Shown here one piece after another: positions 17,249 through 24,655 of a DNA stretch of 64,000 nt. The stretch comes from Hyphomonadaceae bacterium UBA1849. GTDB lineage: Bacteria > Pseudomonadota > Alphaproteobacteria > Caulobacterales > Hyphomonadaceae. Every line of letters starts with the position of its first letter. Position 1 is the first letter of the stretch. The notes under the pieces are model-generated. The model was not told the origin of the DNA, searched no databases, and saw nothing but the letters and a program-made list of their open reading frames with translations. A program made the position numbers and the translations under genes. The stretch lies in NCBI GenBank assembly GCA_002338565.1, contig DDIN01000002.1, positions 219,885 through 283,884 on the forward strand, read 5' to 3'.

Positions 17249-18078
17249 CTAGCGCGACGACTCTCTGGCCTCAGGATCCTTGGGGGCGCGTGCTGAATGG
17301 TGCGTGTGATGCAAGCGACCTGCCGGCACTGATTCAGGACATTGCGCACACCGCTGCTGATCTTGCATTCGAGCGGTTCGGTGATCGTATGCACAGCGTC
17401 TACCTGTCAGGTGATCTTGCGCGTGATGCTGGCGGTGAAGCCGCGTTTATTATCGTGCTTCGCAATTCGGAATTTTCCGTTGGTCTGGACCTGTTCTGCG
17501 CAGCTGCGGCCTTGCGCGTTCAGAAGCTGCACCCTGAACTTCACGCCTGCACCTTCGAGACGTATGGATGGGATGAAGTTTTCCCGTCTGACGGGCGTTT
17601 TTCACCAGCGCGTTTCCGCATTGGTGTGAATAGCGTGGCCGTGGCCGGTCGTGACCTGAAGCGCCTGATTGCGCCTCAGAAGCTGACGTCAGCAGTGTCT
17701 AATGCCTCTATTGTGGGGCTTAGCGGCCGCCTACGCGCGCTGCAGCATCGTTTGAAAGCCGTCGCGACTGAGTCGCGCGTTCGGGCTTCCAGCAAGCAGT
17801 TTGCGCAAACCTCGCTTAAAGGCGCATTCGCCTGCGTTATGTCGAATGAGCAAGTCTACACCGAAGATTTTGCGACAATGGCGCGGTATATCGCACTGTC
17901 AGTGCCAGAGCGTAAGCATACACTCGCGTCCCTGGTGGGGCTCGCGCAGCAGGGTACAGCGTCTTCTCTCGAAGCGCTTGCATTCGTTGATGAAGTTATG
18001 AGCTGGCTGCCGGATTTTGCAGACAGCTGGCTGGACCAGAACAATCCGACACGCGATCAGTCGATCAATCTGGTCTGA
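17245..18078 (+). CDS. Degenerate nucleotidyltransferase-like protein, function unknown
   Basis: A 277-residue cytosolic protein. The segment HSVYLSGDLARDAGGEAAFIIVL resembles the GS-x10-D-x-D strand-turn of minimal nucleotidyltransferases, but the aspartates that would bind metal are replaced (AAFIIV). Catalysis is therefore doubtful. The C-terminal half is helical (MARYIALSVPERKHTLASLVGLA). It is coupled to the 36-residue ORF upstream and abuts folA tail-to-tail with no spacer. I do not recognise a characterised relative; the fold is an inference from one motif. Confidence 0.6.
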   Translation: MTSATTLWPQDPWGRVLNGACDASDLPALIQDIAHTAADLAFERFGDRMHSVYLSGDLARDAGGEAAFIIVLRNSEFSVGLDLFCAAAALRVQKLHPELHACTFETYGWDEVFPSDGRFSPARFRIGVNSVAVAGRDLKRLIAPQKLTSAVSNASIVGLSGRLRALQHRLKAVATESRVRASSKQFAQTSLKGAFACVMSNEQVYTEDFATMARYIALSVPERKHTLASLVGLAQQGTASSLEALAFVDEVMSWLPDFADSWLDQNNPTRDQSINLV

Positions 18079-18606
18079 TCATTTTCGCTCAAGCAGGCGA
18101 TACTGGGTCGGGTAATCATCCTTCTCGCCTGCAGGCACGTCGTCTGAGTCCAGCTCCGTCCACTCTTCCGGATCAAAATTCGGGAAGAATGTATCGCCCT
18201 CAATTTCGGCATCGACTTCTGTGATGTGCATGCGATCTGCGTGCCGAATAGCTTCTTCGTAAAGACCCGCGCCGCCTATAACGAACACTTCGTCCACGCC
18301 CGCTTTCTGTGCCATTGCGCTTGCCATGGCATAAGCTGAAGCAAGGTCTGATGTGAGCCACGCATCTTCAGCGCGGTAATCAGAGTTCCGGCTGACGACG
18401 ATATTCGGTCGGTTCGGAAGGGGCCGGCGAGGCAGGCTTTCCCAGGTTTTTCGACCCATAATGACCGGCTTTCCGCTCGTCAGGGATCGAAAGCGCTTCA
18501 GGTCCGTTGAGAGGCGCCACGGCATGTCGCCATCGCGGCCAATGACACTGTTCTTCGCTCGTGCAACGATCAAAGAGCGGAAAATCTGTGTATCGGTTCG
18601 GGCCAA
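18079..18606 (-). CDS. folA: Dihydrofolate reductase
   Basis: NADPH-dependent reduction of dihydrofolate to tetrahydrofolate. The motifs SLIVARAKNSVIGRDGDMPWRL, PVIMGRKTWESLP, RPNIVVSRN and VFVIGGAGLYEEAI are typical, and the C-terminus has ITEVDAEIEGDTFFP. The frame is open to an ATG at 18729, but that would overlap the divergent VUT gene and add about 41 residues absent from the family. I prefer the TTG at 18606, which has AAGGTGG eight bases upstream and leaves ten residues ahead of the conserved core. It works with thymidylate synthase (20635-21489), which regenerates dihydrofolate. Confidence 0.88.
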   Translation of the reverse strand: MARTDTQIFRSLIVARAKNSVIGRDGDMPWRLSTDLKRFRSLTSGKPVIMGRKTWESLPRRPLPNRPNIVVSRNSDYRAEDAWLTSDLASAYAMASAMAQKAGVDEVFVIGGAGLYEEAIRHADRMHITEVDAEIEGDTFFPNFDPEEWTELDSDDVPAGEKDDYPTQYRLLERK

Positions 18607-18708
18607 TTGTGCATCCACCTTGAGAAATGATAGAACCGGTCCACTTGATACCCGCACACGGGCAATGAGCAAGTGACGAACGGGTAGATTTGGGGCGAGG
18701 GGCTCAGA

Positions 18709-19422
18709 ATGCAGGATGTTATCGGGCAATTTCTGTCCGCGATTTTTTATGGGTCAGACATCAGTTCATTGGCTGATCTGGCTGAGCCGGCCAACCTACA
18801 GCACGCATTAGTTGTATCCGTCCTGATTGTTGTCACCGCCGCAATCATCTGGATTCTCAAAGGACGTAGCTGGGCATTCATCTATGTTGCGCTGATTCCT
18901 GCTCTCAACTGGTCCTTCGGAAATGTCGACAGCATCAGCTTTATCAAGCCAAATGAGAGCTTCCCACATGGGGTATTGATCAATCCGCTGACCATGGTCA
19001 CGGGGCTTGTCTTTGTTCTGCGGGACTTCGTTCAGCGGGAAATCGGCCATAAAGTTCTTATCGTTATGGCCATGGCGATTGCCTGGTCATTCTACTATTC
19101 ATGGGCTGTGATCGCGGTCGCATCCGGCATTGCATTCGCAGTATCTGAAACGGTCGACTGGCTTCTTTTCACCTTCACCAAGTACCGTCTCTCAACGCGT
19201 ATTCTTCTGTCGAGCGCGCTGGCAGCACCGATCGATACGACAGTGTTCCTGTACGGGGCAGATTTGGCGCAGGCAATGGCCGGTATCGCCGAACGTGGAT
19301 CGCAGCTCCATCCAGCCAACTGGATTGTGTTTGTGATCGGTAAAATGGTCGGCGCCGTCGTCGTGTCATGGATGATCCGGCGACGCGAAGACCGAGGTGA
19401 GGTTGATCCGAAGGCCGCCTGA
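18709..19422 (+). CDS. VUT family membrane transporter (queuosine-precursor-transporter-like)
   Basis: A 237-residue inner-membrane protein with about six hydrophobic helices. The conserved FVLRDFVQREIGHK and the later SETVDWLLFTF plus SALAAPIDTTVFLYG segments place it in the VUT/YhhQ family, members of which take up queuine precursors. The match is to the broad family, so import of a deazaguanine is inference. It is divergent from folA. It starts with ATG; its own promoter must lie within or near the folA 5' end. Confidence 0.82.
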   Translation: MQDVIGQFLSAIFYGSDISSLADLAEPANLQHALVVSVLIVVTAAIIWILKGRSWAFIYVALIPALNWSFGNVDSISFIKPNESFPHGVLINPLTMVTGLVFVLRDFVQREIGHKVLIVMAMAIAWSFYYSWAVIAVASGIAFAVSETVDWLLFTFTKYRLSTRILLSSALAAPIDTTVFLYGADLAQAMAGIAERGSQLHPANWIVFVIGKMVGAVVVSWMIRRREDRGEVDPKAA

Positions 19423-19500
19423 TTAAGCCTGATGGGGCTGTGATGGCCTCAAGACTGCATCGTGTCGTGAAACTGAACCATAACGACACGGACCATTGGG

Positions 19501-19671
19501 ATGAAACTGGAATACGGCCTGCTAATCGCACTTATCGCCAGCGTAGCCATTATTGGCTGGACACATCTCAGTGCCGAACTTGGTCTGACGTTTCAGTCGC
19601 TAGGTCTTGTGACCAGCGGCGAGCCTGCTGAAGCAGGCACACCAGCTATAGAAGTGGTAGACCCAGCCTAG
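19501..19671 (+). CDS. Miniature Flp/Fap-type pilin-like protein
   Basis: A 56-residue ORF. Residues 4-35 (EYGLLIALIASVAIIGW, then L..ELGLTFQSLG) align with the EYGLIAALIAV helix and L..F ending of Flp pilins, but the positively charged prepilin leader is missing: the ATG lies three codons ahead of the conserved Glu. The remaining 20 residues are acidic and Pro/Ala-rich. There is no strong ribosome site, and an in-frame stop lies at 19474. Its stop overlaps the convergent stress-protein stop by three bases. Either a leaderless membrane micro-protein or a decayed pilin. Confidence 0.6.
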   Translation: MKLEYGLLIALIASVAIIGWTHLSAELGLTFQSLGLVTSGEPAEAGTPAIEVVDPA

Positions 19672-20516
19672 TGGGCCAGGGCGAGCGCCGGGCCCTGATC
19701 TGCACGCAGAAGGCTTTTGCTCACGCCGCCGAAGATGAACTCTTCCAGACGGTTATGGCCATAAGCTCCGGCAATGATAATGCCGGCACTCTCATCTGAA
19801 GCGAGTTTCAGCAGGCCTTCTGCAACATTGCCGTTAAAGTTGGTCGCTTCGGACGCAATGCCAAAGCGCTCCAGATAAGCCTGAACGAATGCGGGATCCT
19901 CACTGCCATTGCGGTCCTGTGCATCAATCCGGTTGCTGTTCTGCGCAATGATGATCCGGTCAGCGGCTTTCAGAACCGGCGTATGGAAGCGTACAGCGCG
20001 CGCGGCTTCCGGGCTGCCATCCCATGCAATAATCACAGTGCCGTAATGTGCAGGTTCGTCCGTACCGCAGGCAATGACCGGCAAGCGTTTGTCCAGCAGA
20101 ATGCTTTCGAATGCCAGGCCATGGTCTGATCCGTCGGTGACGCATTCGTGCGGTGTGACGAATGCATCAGATAGCATGGAGATGCGAGGATAGACTTCGC
20201 TTGGAAGACCTATTTCGTGTTCGATCTTCCGCTTCTCCACTGGAACGCCTTCGTCATTGCAGACTTTGTGGAACAGTGTCTCGAGCTTTTCACGAGCTTC
20301 TTTTTGAGCATCGCGAATGCCGTCCGCCAGCGTTCCGCCGGTCGCGATCATCACGCCATGCATGCTGACGCCTGTCATCAACATGGCCCGCGCCGGATCA
20401 GGCATGGCCGAAACGCCTACGAGCGTCGTATCGAGCTTGAGCGCAAGGCGCGCTGCGAGCTTGAGTGAATTTTCGAGGCTGAATTCGCCTTCGGTCAGGG
20501 CTGCGTGCACAGTCAT
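19668..20516 (-). CDS. Tandem-domain universal stress protein
   Basis: A 282-residue protein made of two UspA-like halves. The second half ends with IIAGAYGHNRLEEFIFGGVSKSLL, the G-x2-G-x9-G-S/T nucleotide-binding loop of ATP-binding Usps; the first half lacks a clear copy. A GAGGAGG ribosome site precedes the ATG. Such cytosolic proteins accumulate under starvation or hypoxia. A palindrome GCAGGG-aatta-CCCTGC (20538-20554) lies in its leader and could be an operator. Confidence 0.9.
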   Translation of the reverse strand: MTVHAALTEGEFSLENSLKLAARLALKLDTTLVGVSAMPDPARAMLMTGVSMHGVMIATGGTLADGIRDAQKEAREKLETLFHKVCNDEGVPVEKRKIEHEIGLPSEVYPRISMLSDAFVTPHECVTDGSDHGLAFESILLDKRLPVIACGTDEPAHYGTVIIAWDGSPEAARAVRFHTPVLKAADRIIIAQNSNRIDAQDRNGSEDPAFVQAYLERFGIASEATNFNGNVAEGLLKLASDESAGIIIAGAYGHNRLEEFIFGGVSKSLLRADQGPALALAH

Positions 20517-20634
20517 TGTCGCGTCCTCCTCTAAAAGGCAGGGAATTACCCTGCTGTTAGTATGGATTTTGTCTCAATGAACGTGAACTACAAGTAGTCA
20601 GTTCCGCGCAGTCTGAAATAAACCTGTGTATCGA

Positions 20635-21489
20635 CTAAACGGCGATTGGTGCGCGAATGCCTGGATGAGCATCATAGTCGGTGAGTTTGAAGTCGCTGCG
20701 TTCCCAGCCAAAAATGTCGTTACGGTCTGTATTTAACAGCATACGCGGCGCCGGTTTCGGCTCGCGGGAGAGCTGCAGGCGCGCCTGATCCAGATGGTTC
20801 AGATACAGGTGAGCATCACCGAGCGTATGGACGAACTCGCCAGCTTTCAGTCCGCACGCCTGCGCCATCATCATGGTGAGGAGGGCGTATGAGGCGATGT
20901 TGAAGGGCACGCCGAGGAACACATCTGCCGAGCGTTGATAAAGCTGGCAGTTCAGCTTGCCGTCCATAACATTGAACTGGAACAGGCAATGGCAGGGCGG
21001 AAGCGCCATGTCGTTTACATCTGCAGGGTTCCAGGCAGATACAATAAGACGGCGCGAATTCGGATTGTTGCGAATTTCATCACGCACCCAAGTTAGCTGG
21101 TCGATCGTTTCGCCGGTTGGCGCTGCCCAGGATCGCCATTGCTTACCGTAGACGGGGCCAAGATCACCGTTTTCGTCAGCCCACTCATCCCAGATCGAAA
21201 CGCCGTTCTCTTGAAGATATCGGACATTCGTGTCGCCGTTAATAAACCAGAGCAGCTCATAGATAATCGATTTCAGATGAAGCTTTTTGGTTGTCAAAAG
21301 TGGAAACGTGTCAGACAGGTCGAAGCGCATCTGGTGTCCGAACACGGCTTTTGTGCCGGTTCCGGTACGATCTCCGCGCTCAACACCGTCTTTAAGGATA
21401 CGTTTCAGAAGCTTCAAATACGTAATATCAGCGGAATCTGATTTTTTTTTGACTTCCGGTTGTGTTGCGTCAGAGTTCACGTTCTGCAT
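20635..21489 (-). CDS. thyA: Thymidylate synthase
   Basis: A 284-residue enzyme that methylates dUMP to dTMP with methylenetetrahydrofolate. The motifs DRTGTGT, the catalytic cysteine in ALPPCHCLFQF, QRSADVFLGVPFNIASYA and HTLGDAHLY are intact. It carries about 22 extra residues at the N-terminus compared with the Escherichia coli enzyme, and this extension includes a run of nine A residues (three lysine codons) that could be prone to slippage. The dihydrofolate it produces is recycled by folA, 2 kb away. Confidence 0.96.
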   Translation of the reverse strand: MQNVNSDATQPEVKKKSDSADITYLKLLKRILKDGVERGDRTGTGTKAVFGHQMRFDLSDTFPLLTTKKLHLKSIIYELLWFINGDTNVRYLQENGVSIWDEWADENGDLGPVYGKQWRSWAAPTGETIDQLTWVRDEIRNNPNSRRLIVSAWNPADVNDMALPPCHCLFQFNVMDGKLNCQLYQRSADVFLGVPFNIASYALLTMMMAQACGLKAGEFVHTLGDAHLYLNHLDQARLQLSREPKPAPRMLLNTDRNDIFGWERSDFKLTDYDAHPGIRAPIAV

Positions 21490-21697
21490 CCCGTTTACCT
21501 TATCTCACTTACACACATCTGAAAAAGTATGTCTTTTTATCGAAGATAGACCATGACTTCTGTCCGGTTAACCATCGCAGATCCTTATGGTTAGCAAACC
21601 TCTTAAGATCAGACGATGATTCGGCAATCAGAGTTATCTCCTGTGTAGGAGTTAACAACAATAATACGACCCATAAATTCAGCGAAGTGTGGGTAGA
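21490..21697. other. Intergenic region between thyA and the TadG-like gene
   Basis: About 200 bases of AT-rich sequence with a TAACCAT/ATGGTTA inverted pair. No coding frame of note. It should hold the divergent promoters of both genes, but no element is clear. Confidence 0.3.
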
Positions 21698-22978
21698 ATG
21701 CTGAAAGCGGGACGGACATTCATAAATGCATTGAGGGAGCGCGATGGCAATGTCACCATGACATTCGCTTTGACGCTTATCCCTTTGATGATGGTTGCCG
21801 GTCTCGCTGTCGACTTTTCGCGAACTGAGGGCTCTGCAACCCAAGTTCAATCTGCGCTCGATGGTGCTGTTCTCGCAGCAGCTCGTGCCCTGCAGGATGA
21901 CAAGACAGACGCGCAAATCCGTCAGACAGGGCGTGTGTATTACGATGCGACCGTGTCTGCGAACAATGTAAATGCAAGTTGCGCCAACCCGATCTTCGAA
22001 ATCGACCGTGTGAACCACCAGGTAGTCTCCAGTGTGACGTGTCAGGAGCGTACTACGCTTTCCGGCTTGCTGGGCATGGAGACCCTTGAATTTACACGCT
22101 ACGCGGAAACGGATTATGGCGTTGGCAAGCTTGATGTCGTCTTCATGTTTGATACGTCCGGGTCTATGGGTGATAATGATCGCATGCTCGATCTGCAGCA
22201 TGCTGCCCGTGACGCCGTTCGCACCATTCTGAACAGCGAAGTTGAAGACCCTGATGACGTTCGCATTGCGATCTCGACATATGCGTCAGCAGTGAATGTC
22301 GGAGAAGACCTGTTTGAGACTGTTACGGACGAAGAACCGGATCAATACGAGTGTTCCCGCTGGAGACGGCGTGGCCGCAGCAATAATTATTATTGCCAGC
22401 GCTGGGAGCAGGTGACAGACACATGCGTCACTGGCCGCGAGGGCGCTCAGAAATATACTGATGCAGCACCAGGTTCGGGCGCATGGATGCGGTATGAAAC
22501 CACATCCTGTAACTCGGCGGGCCTCACGCCACTGACCAACCATCAGGGCACGCTCATTTCTGCGATCAGCACCATGCCGACGTCCGGCGGCACCGCCGGG
22601 CATCTTGGTATCGCGTGGGCCTGGTATCTGATTTCGCCGGACTGGGCGGGCATTTGGGGTTCGGATTCGGCACCTCGCGCTTATGACGAGCCGGACTCGA
22701 CCAAAGTTGCCATTCTCATGACTGATGGTGAGTTCAATACCGATTACATGAGCAATGGTAATTCTTTCGACCATGCCCAGCGGTTCTGCGATGCGATGAA
22801 AGCGGAAGGTATAGTGATCTACACAGTCGCGTTTCAGGCGCCGCAACAGGGGCAGAATATTCTGAATTATTGCTCTTCTGGCAGCGAGTACGCGTTTAAC
22901 GCCTCAAATGGCGAGCAATTGGAAGAAGCCTATCAGGCAATTGCTACGAACATCTCCGATTTGCGGATTTCTCACTAA
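21698..22978 (+). CDS. TadG-like pilus-assembly protein with von Willebrand A domain
   Basis: About 426 residues. An N-terminal cytoplasmic part is followed by one membrane helix (TMTFALTLIPLMMVAGLAVDFSR), the TadE/TadG opening typical of Tad pilus proteins. From about residue 145 it forms a vWA domain with the metal site DTSGSMG and the later ILMTDGEF. The loop around residues 215-250 is Cys, Arg and Trp-rich. A GTG nine bases earlier is possible; the ATG at 21698 was preferred. No other Tad genes are adjacent, apart from the pilin-like ORF at 19501. It is probably exposed in the periplasm. Confidence 0.85.
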   Translation: MLKAGRTFINALRERDGNVTMTFALTLIPLMMVAGLAVDFSRTEGSATQVQSALDGAVLAAARALQDDKTDAQIRQTGRVYYDATVSANNVNASCANPIFEIDRVNHQVVSSVTCQERTTLSGLLGMETLEFTRYAETDYGVGKLDVVFMFDTSGSMGDNDRMLDLQHAARDAVRTILNSEVEDPDDVRIAISTYASAVNVGEDLFETVTDEEPDQYECSRWRRRGRSNNYYCQRWEQVTDTCVTGREGAQKYTDAAPGSGAWMRYETTSCNSAGLTPLTNHQGTLISAISTMPTSGGTAGHLGIAWAWYLISPDWAGIWGSDSAPRAYDEPDSTKVAILMTDGEFNTDYMSNGNSFDHAQRFCDAMKAEGIVIYTVAFQAPQQGQNILNYCSSGSEYAFNASNGEQLEEAYQAIATNISDLRISH

Positions 22979-23020
22979 GCGGTTCAAAACCTGCCTTTCA
23001 ATGGCCGAATATCACCACTA

Positions 23021-23026
23021 TATAAG
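23021..23026 (+). promoter_or_regulatory. Probable -10 element of the tmRNA gene
   Basis: TATAAG lies 10-15 bases before the first structured part of the tmRNA acceptor piece. A weak TTTCAA-like -35 lies about 20 bases upstream. The placement suits a strong stable-RNA promoter but is only a match by eye. Confidence 0.4.
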
Positions 23027-23035
23027 TTCTGTTCT

Positions 23036-23352
23036 TCGGAACTATGGCGATAAACGCGCACGTAATAAGCGGTTTGGACCCGGGGGCGGTACCCGGCGGC
23101 TCCACCAATAACTCTGCTCATTAGGCAGAAGGTGAGGGGCCGAAATAGGATCGACAGACGTGTAAAGGTGATGCCTTCGCCCGGATGAGCTCCGTTAGAA
23201 GCTCAACTTGCAAATAGTTGCTAATGACAACTTTGCTGAAGGTGAACTCCTCGCAGCGTAATGCTGTGCGGTAACTAACCGACTAAACTCCTGAGAGGTT
23301 TAGCTCTTTCAGGCGGGGCCCGGAGGCGCCTGGCAACAGAAGCCTCCACTTT
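23036..23352 (+). ncRNA. ssrA: Two-piece (circularly permuted) tmRNA
   Basis: The acceptor piece comes first and ends in an encoded CCA (23105-23107). Its T-arm is CCGGG-GGCGGTA-CCCGG, followed by the acceptor strand CGGCTCC. A spacer with a small TCTGC/GCAGA hairpin is removed, and the coding piece starts with GGGGCCG (23136-23142), which pairs with CGGCTCC. The resume codon GCT (23220) opens the tag frame ANDNFAEGELLAA, ending in TAA at 23261; with the alanine carried by the RNA the tag is 14 residues. A GGAGGC/GCCTCC helix near 23320-23350 closes the molecule. This layout is the alphaproteobacterial form. The outer ends are approximate. Confidence 0.93.
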
Positions 23353-23450
23353 ATCCATTTGCTCTCATATCGCTTCGCTCAGATAGAGCGCGCTCAGGGT
23401 GCTGTCTGTATTCCGTACCGTGCGTGTCAGCTATGTTAGGCAGCTGTCGA

Positions 23451-24095
23451 TCAGTCCTCGGAGCTCCAGCCCCATGTCTGGCTACAGCTGCTGGACCGCG
23501 TGCTTCCATCCGGAGATTCATATTCCGAACACTGCCTGCCATCACGGCCGCGACGTGATTCTGGAATTTCTAATCGCTCTTCCAGCCTGTCTCGAGCTGG
23601 ATTGTCGTTATTAGTATTTGCTGACTGAAACCCGCCCTCGAGGCTCCAACTGGAGCTTTCACTTTGTAGCGCGCTTCCGGAATGGCTCATTGCTGCGGTG
23701 GCTGGCAGGCGTTCAAGGTCTGGGTCGCGCGAAATCGCTTCGCGCCAGGCTTCGGTTTCCGCGAGCGTGGGTGAACGCTCCTCTATAGAACCATCTTCGA
23801 AGACGGTCTCCACGTAAGGGACTTTCTGACCGTCGGAGAGCGTGACGGTAACGATATCGACGCTTGTCACACGTCTGGCCATCTGTTCGTCGTCTTGCTG
23901 GAATGACAGCGTCTGCCCCCAACGAAAAGCCGGATCGTCATCACTGGCCTCTTCAGATACTTCGGGTTCAGGCTCAGTTGCGCATGTCTGGAAAAGGGCC
24001 GCGCTTGGAGAATTGCAATCTGGATCGTTGGCTTGAGCTAAAGCTGGCAGGCCGGTCAGTACGGCCGCGCATAGGGCGAGTTTAGCAAGTGACAT
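23451..24095 (-). CDS. Secreted protein of unknown function
   Basis: About 214 residues from the ATG at 24095, which has GGAGG ten bases upstream and starts a clean signal peptide (MSLAKLALCAAVLTGLPALA, cleavage near AQA). The mature protein is acidic at first (EPEPEVSEEASDDD). Residues about 60-120 are compact and beta-rich (VDIVTVTLSDGQKVPYVETVF), and the tail is Ser/Arg/Asn-rich with two cysteines and ends in Trp/Ser/Asp. I recognise no family. Its stop lies about 100 bases from the end of the convergent tmRNA gene. Confidence 0.65.
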   Translation of the reverse strand: MSLAKLALCAAVLTGLPALAQANDPDCNSPSAALFQTCATEPEPEVSEEASDDDPAFRWGQTLSFQQDDEQMARRVTSVDIVTVTLSDGQKVPYVETVFEDGSIEERSPTLAETEAWREAISRDPDLERLPATAAMSHSGSALQSESSSWSLEGGFQSANTNNDNPARDRLEERLEIPESRRGRDGRQCSEYESPDGSTRSSSCSQTWGWSSED

Positions 24096-24182
24096 ATCTG
24101 TACCCCTCCGTAACGACGGCAGGCCGCCGATACGGAAAGATACCATATCTCAGAAACTTCCGAACATCCCCTGTTCAGAGGG

Positions 24183-24638
24183 TTAGCCGTAAACGACTGA
24201 AATTTGCTGTGCGACCAGAGCGGGGCGTTCCTGACCTTCAATCTCTACAGTCGACTCGTTGATCATCTGCTTGCCGCCGGACTTCTCGGTGACAGAGATG
24301 TTCTTCATGCGCAGACGGACTTTAGAGCCAACGCGGACCATGTTGGTGAAACGGACTTTATCCGAGCCGTAATTGATACCGCGGGAGACACCGGTGATTT
24401 GAAGGACTTCAGACGACAGCATCGGTAGCAGAGACAATGTCAGAAAGCCGTGCGCAATCGGGCCGCCCATTTCCTTTGTCGCGCGCTCTACGTCTACGTG
24501 GATCCATTGATGGTCGCCTGTAGCGTCCGCAAACAGGTTTACGCGGTCCTGATCAATGACGTGCCAGTCGGATACACCGATTTCCTGCCCGATGATGGAT
24601 TCAAGATCTGCGTATGCGACTTTCTTTGTTTCAGCCAT
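24183..24638 (-). CDS. MaoC-like (R)-specific enoyl-CoA hydratase
   Basis: A 151-residue single hot-dog-fold protein. The hydratase motif with the catalytic Asp and His is in FADATGDHQWIHVDVERA, and GPIAHGFLTLSLLP is the usual second signature. The family hydrates enoyl-CoA thioesters, often linking beta-oxidation to other pathways. It lies 17 bases after an acyl-CoA synthetase gene on the same strand, so the pair probably acts on the same fatty or aromatic acyl-CoA. Confidence 0.92.
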   Translation of the reverse strand: MAETKKVAYADLESIIGQEIGVSDWHVIDQDRVNLFADATGDHQWIHVDVERATKEMGGPIAHGFLTLSLLPMLSSEVLQITGVSRGINYGSDKVRFTNMVRVGSKVRLRMKNISVTEKSGGKQMINESTVEIEGQERPALVAQQISVVYG

Positions 24639-24655
24639 GTGTCTTCTCTTCTCGT

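Noticed and set aside
18607..18729. N-terminal extension of folA to the ATG at 18729
   Set aside because: It would overlap the divergent VUT gene start and has no counterpart in dihydrofolate reductases.
21580..21625. TTAA-like spaced motif as a CtrA site before the TadG-like gene
   Set aside because: The spacing is eight rather than seven bases and one half reads TTAG; too weak to claim.
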